Below are positions 59,739 to 64,000 of a stretch of DNA of 64,000 nucleotides, in pieces. The DNA is from Gavia stellata (taxonomy: Eukaryota > Chordata > Aves > Gaviiformes > Gaviidae): the NCBI RefSeq assembly GCF_030936135.1, contig NC_082610.1:20284428-20348427 (forward strand), written 5' to 3'. The notes under the pieces are model-generated. The model worked only from the letters and a program-made list of their open reading frames with translations, did no database searches and was not told the DNA's origin. The translations under genes were made by a program, and so were the position numbers. Each line of letters opens with the position of its first letter. The stretch's first letter is position 1.

Positions 59739-62700
59739 CTGGAAGTTGAAAAGAGAAGGAATGAAGAACGTGATTAGGAGCCAGGAACCTGACCGGCCCC
59801 AGTTCAACCACTCGCCACCTCTGTAGACCGCGTCGGGGAGGCAAGGCTGGAACCCTCGCAGCCCTGCACCATGCAGTGGTAGTGCCCCACCGGCAGGCTT
59901 GAACAGAGGTGAGCACAGGGCTTGTTTTTCTCAGTTCATCTCATTTAACTCATGCAAGAAAGCACCACCGATGCTGCTTTTTCCCCTTTGCAACAAAATC
60001 TGTCAAAAATGGTGGTGCCCCAAACGGAACTCTTCCTCTAGCCAGCCAGAGCTTTCAGTTCTGTGGCTCATTCTCCACTTGGTCTCAGAGCTGAATCTCT
60101 CTTTCCCCACCTGCCTTTCTATTATGCTGATGTTTTGTGGAACAGACCAACTGCCCCTTCCTCAGAAGGCACTAGTACCCCTTCTCCACCGGTACTCACC
60201 CAGAGTGGCACACGCACCATAGGAACGGGAGGAGACTGCTCTGCAAAGGGCAATGCACGTGCTCTGCCTTACATGAACGTCCCTCTCCATGCTTTCCTCC
60301 TACTTACCTCAGACTACACACTTCCTACAGGCAGTGTTTGCCAGCTCCCCAGAGAAGGAGAAAGCAGGAGAATTCCTCTTGCAACCCGCTTCCCCTCATA
60401 CAGCAGCTTTGTCACCCCCAGCAGAGTCAAAGATGAGCAACTTGCCCAAGATCACGCAGGAAAAGCTCCGGCACGGAGAGAATTGACCTGCCAGCTCCCC
60501 CAAATGCCATGCTAAAGACTATCACAGAATCATTAAGGTTGGAAAAGACCTGTAAGATCATCAAGTCCAACCACCAACCAAAAAAAACCACCACCATGCC
60601 CATTAAGCCATGTCCCACAATGCCTCGTCCACACTTTCCTTGAACACCTCCAGGGATGGTGACTCCACCACTTCCCTGGGCAGTTTGTTCCAGTGTGTCA
60701 CCACTCTCTCCGTAAAGAAATTTTTCCTAATATGCAGTCTGAACCTCCCCTGGCGCAACTTGAGGACATTTCTTCTTGTCCTGTCACTCATCACTTGGGA
60801 GAAGAGGCCAACACCCACCTCTCTGCAACCCCCTTTCAGGTAATTGTAGAGAGAGACTAGCCCCCCCTCACCCCCAAACGGACTGGCCAACTGCTCTGGC
60901 TACACACACAAAACACAAAGCGAGAGACAGCCTGGCAAGGTGCCCACCGCCTCGGCGCTGGGGGAAAGGGAGATGTACTCGCTCTGTAAGCCTGGACATT
61001 TCTGACACATCCTCACGAGTTATTTCTGGGGGTAAAGGTGGGGAAAGAAGAGTCTGCAGCCTGCCAGATCTGCCTCTGGCAGCAGTTTTGCGCTTGACCA
61101 AACACCTGCAGGCAGCTCTGGACAGGCCCACAGCCCAGGGGAGGACTACGAAGATTATTTCTTCAATAACCCCTGGCTTATTTTAAAAAGCAAAAAATTA
61201 AGAAGCCGCTTAGTTGGCCAGAACTCCCAGGACACCTTTACCGCAATGCAGTCCAACAAAAGGAGACACTCTGGACTCCACAGAGGACCTCACCCAACTA
61301 GGAACGTTGAGGGGGGGGAAAAAAAAAAACCCCAAAAACATTTTTTACATATAAAACTGGTCTTCAAGAGAAGCCCCAGCTTCAGAAGCAACCCAGCACT
61401 GAGAAGTTCACAACTGTGGCGCACGTATCTTCCAAGGCAAAGGACCCCCAAGTGCGTAGCGACCCTTTGGTCAACACTGCTATCAGGCTGTGATTTAGCC
61501 AATGAGTGGTTCTCCAGTGGGGATGGAGGAGGAAGTTCTCGGGGTTTGAGCAGGTTCACTCAACGGCACCCTCGAGACACACAGACACAAGACAGTTGTG
61601 TTACAGCCCACCGGAGCCGAGTCGCAAGCTTCAAGCCACCTCTGGAGCAAAGGGACTCCCAGGCAATCTGCTGTGGCACCACCCTGCCCGGAGAGGAAGC
61701 AGCCTGCAGAGTACGTACCTGAGTAAGAAAGGAGAAACAACGGGGCACGTTTTGCCATTGCTTCTGCCATGCTTTATTGGCCTGCCAGGTTTGCGTAACA
61801 TTTGGCTCTTCACCAGGATGGTAAAGGGACAGACGTGACATCACAGCTGTACAACACACGATGGCAAGGATTGCACAACAACAGCACATGTACAAGCATT
61901 TTGGATGGGAAAGATTCTGGTTTATCAGTGGGATAGGAAAAACTCAGGTTTATCAGTGAAATGCAAATACGTATCCAATGTAGTCAAAGTCCCAAAACAC
62001 TCTTCATGATAAGCAGACATTAAATGTCCTCTGCCAACATACAGCATGAAAGCATAACTCCATAGCCAGATGGGTCATGGGTGTGAAACTGAACCCGCAG
62101 CCCCTGGGTCTTAAAAGCACCCAGCAATGGTTTGCACATAGGCAGAAATAGCCACACATTGCTAGCTGTGACCTAGGCACTGGGACAGAACAGTGCCCCA
62201 CAGTGCTGTGGGGCCAGGGTCTGCCCACCCTGGCAAGGGCAGAAACTCTTATGAAGAGCAAGGTATTAAGCTGGGCACCGGGAAGCGCAAAGGAGCGGCG
62301 CTGGTTTGCTATCAGCTGCGTACAGCCCAACTCCTCCTTCCAACCACTTCAAAATCTTTGCTATGAAAGAACCAGCATTCATCACACCTTCATTTCACAG
62401 AAATAACACAACTCTTCCCAGCACTAACAGAGAGTTATTAAGGCCTTGGGTTCCTTTTTAGCCCGTAAAAGCATTGATACACTCTGCCAGAGAGTGTGCC
62501 ACACACTAGGGATCCCCATCAGAAGGTTGGGCTCTCCTTTTTGCTGCTGCAGGGAAGTATTGCTATTTTCTCACCCCCTTACAGTGGGACGGGCTGGACA
62601 GCAGATCTTCTGCAGGTTTATGAGGATAGCAGCATCTCTGCAATCCCTTGGAGCCTCGCTTTCCTGGGGACTGAAACGAGAGCGGCCAACAAAATGTCCT

Positions 62701-64000
62701 GGCTGACAAAGGAAAAAAGCTTTACTCCAGTACGGGCTTCATCTGCCCAGCATGACACAGGCTCACCAGATGAGCAGTGATGGTAGGAGGAGTTCACCCT
62801 GCTTCCCCATCCCTACTGCCAGCACAGGGAGAGGGGAGAAAGCAGCTCCTCTGTACTATGACTCTCTCTGCTAGGCTCTTTCTTAGGTCCACCTGCAACT
62901 GCCTTGTTTCAGAGCAGCCCTGAGCAGGTCCCAGTGGGAGAAAAGGAGAGAATAGAGGAGAAGCGGACAAGCTTTGCACACAGAGGGGCGCATACCTGAA
63001 CAGTGGTCTCCACGGGCCACCCACCCTACCCACAGGAACCCAGAAGCTGATGAAGCACTACGCATGGAAAGAGGAGAACAAACCATTTTCTTTCCCTGCT
63101 TGCACTGCTACAGAGTGACTGTGCTTATTACTTCTCCACGAGGGAGTGGGAAGCTCTGGTGCACGCACGCACTTAGCAGCTTTAAAAATGGGGGGAAAAA
63201 AAATAATAATCTTCCTTCAGATTTCAGAAACAAATAAAGGCACATACACACACACCTCACTTCCACCCAAAATAGTTACTGAGGTTATTTTACACAGCTG
63301 CTGCTCCACTTGGAGAAGAACTCCAGCCTCTCCCCCAGCAGGGCATCTCGTCCCCTACCTGGGCACGATCCCCGTGCTTCCTTCCACGTTCCCTTACACA
63401 CCAGCCAGAAAGTCTCTTGCAGCCTACCACTGCCTGTCCTCACTGCAAGGCAGCTACGTCCAGATGTTCAAGTGGAGTGTGGTGGCAGAGCAGGCAAAGA
63501 CACACAGTGGCAGGGATGGGTCCAAGAAGAGCACAGAGCAGCCTTGCCAGTGACATTTGGGAACACAAAGAGACTTTTTCATGAAAAAAATAATAAGAAT
63601 TAAAAATAGATCACATATTCATACTTATCTTGGAGACTGGGAAAGGCCAGAGACGGAGTTGACTGTTCCAGATGTCAAAGAGGTCCCCTGCCTTCTCCTA
63701 GCCCTACGGCACAAGGCTCACTGCTGCACCTCCACCCCAGCAGAGTTCACAGGAATGGGGAGCTGCCCCAGAGGAACATCTGAAAACATCTGCTACAAAC
63801 CCAAGTGGTCAGAGAAACTCCAAAACCCTCCCATGCCCCTCCAACCCCCAGTCAGCCAGCAGCACATCTGGGAATCCATCTTCTTCCTCACCCCCCAGCT
63901 CCAGGGATGCATCCAGCTTCACTCCCCTCCTTGCACATTGCCCAGTACCTGTCACAACGCATAGAACCCACGTGCGCAGCAGACAGCACCCACCGCGGCG
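59739..64000 (-). other. Upstream intron(s) of CRACR2B, no supported exon
   Basis: The linker exon at 59738 needs an upstream exon ending in phase 0. I see no EF-hand or coiled-coil peptide on the minus strand here. One CR1 is present at 60.5 kb and an AATAAA at about 61,775 on the minus strand. The missing N-terminal half is expected beyond the window. Confidence 0.5.
60523..60868 (-). mobile_element. CR1 LINE, 5'-truncated
   Basis: The 3' end (cacagaatcattaaggttgg) is at 60523. The body has decayed matches to sibling copies up to about 60868. A short A-rich insert (accaaaaaaaacc) sits near the tail. Confidence 0.9.

Noticed and set aside
61713-61790. Strong pyrimidine tract with CAG and an AATAAA on the minus strand
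   Set aside because: None of the three frames after the acceptor gives a convincing peptide; the AATAAA is more likely incidental within an intron.
62583-62663. Possible upstream CRACR2B exon (27 codons, phase 0 on both sides, CCCCAG acceptor, ACT|GTAAGG donor)
   Set aside because: Phase fits the exon at 59738, but the peptide (AAILINLQKICC core) resembles nothing I know from the family and short open stretches with splice-like ends are common by chance.
62850-62930. Minus-strand peptide QLQVDLRKSLAER as a coiled-coil exon
   Set aside because: Too short for a heptad assignment, and the flanking donor is poor.

Overview
The window looks like avian nuclear DNA. It carries ten copies of CR1 (chicken repeat 1), the dominant LINE family of birds and reptiles, most ending in the diagnostic CR1 3' octamer (ATTCTGTG-like). 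It also holds two multi-exon, intron-rich genes and sharp CpG islands. I could not determine the species. Seven or eight of the CR1 copies share one subfamily-like tail, GATCTTACAGGTCTTTTCC; one (about 27 kb) belongs to a clearly different, older-looking subfamily.

Both recognisable protein-coding genes are on the minus strand, arranged head to tail. The upstream gene enters from the right edge. Its last eight exons (59,738 down to 49,058) encode a linker followed by a complete Rab-type small GTPase domain ending in a -CCT prenylation motif. Sequence and position point to CRACR2B (EFCAB4A). The downstream gene is the tetraspanin CD151. All seven coding exons are present (19,679 down to 6,553, 252 codons, every intron in phase 0), so the whole protein can be read. 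CRACR2B followed by CD151 in the same orientation matches the human 11p15.5 order as I recall it, which supports both names.

Layout from left to right. 1-4,400 is intergenic, with a truncated CR1 at the edge, a CpG-rich patch at about 1.68-2.06 kb (possible promoter of an unidentified neighbour) and a CR1 tail. 4,435-6,552 is the probable CD151 3' UTR. 6,553-19,699 holds the CD151 coding exons. 19,700 to about 42,000 is the probable long 5' intron of CD151; it contains several CR1s, an unidentified diverged repeat pair (36.2 and 37.3 kb), a 116-bp tandem duplication and an inverted CR1 pair. About 41.7-42.48 kb is a dense CpG island, the likely CD151 promoter and noncoding first exon. 42.6-49.06 kb is the spacer and probable CRACR2B 3' UTR, with a plus-strand CR1 that keeps a 246-codon reverse-transcriptase-tail ORF. 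49,058-59,738 holds the CRACR2B 3' exons. 59.8-64 kb is the intron or upstream part of that gene, with no exon I can support.

Functionally, CD151 is a plasma-membrane organiser of laminin-binding integrins. CRACR2-family proteins act in store-operated calcium entry and, in their Rab-bearing long forms, in vesicle traffic. Adjacency does not imply a shared pathway. The points most worth following up are the intact Rab half of CRACR2B (the human protein, as I recall it, lacks it), the substitution in the CD151 integrin-contact tripeptide, and the unidentified repeat complex at 35.9-38.8 kb. I found no tRNA, rRNA, CRISPR or prokaryotic feature.
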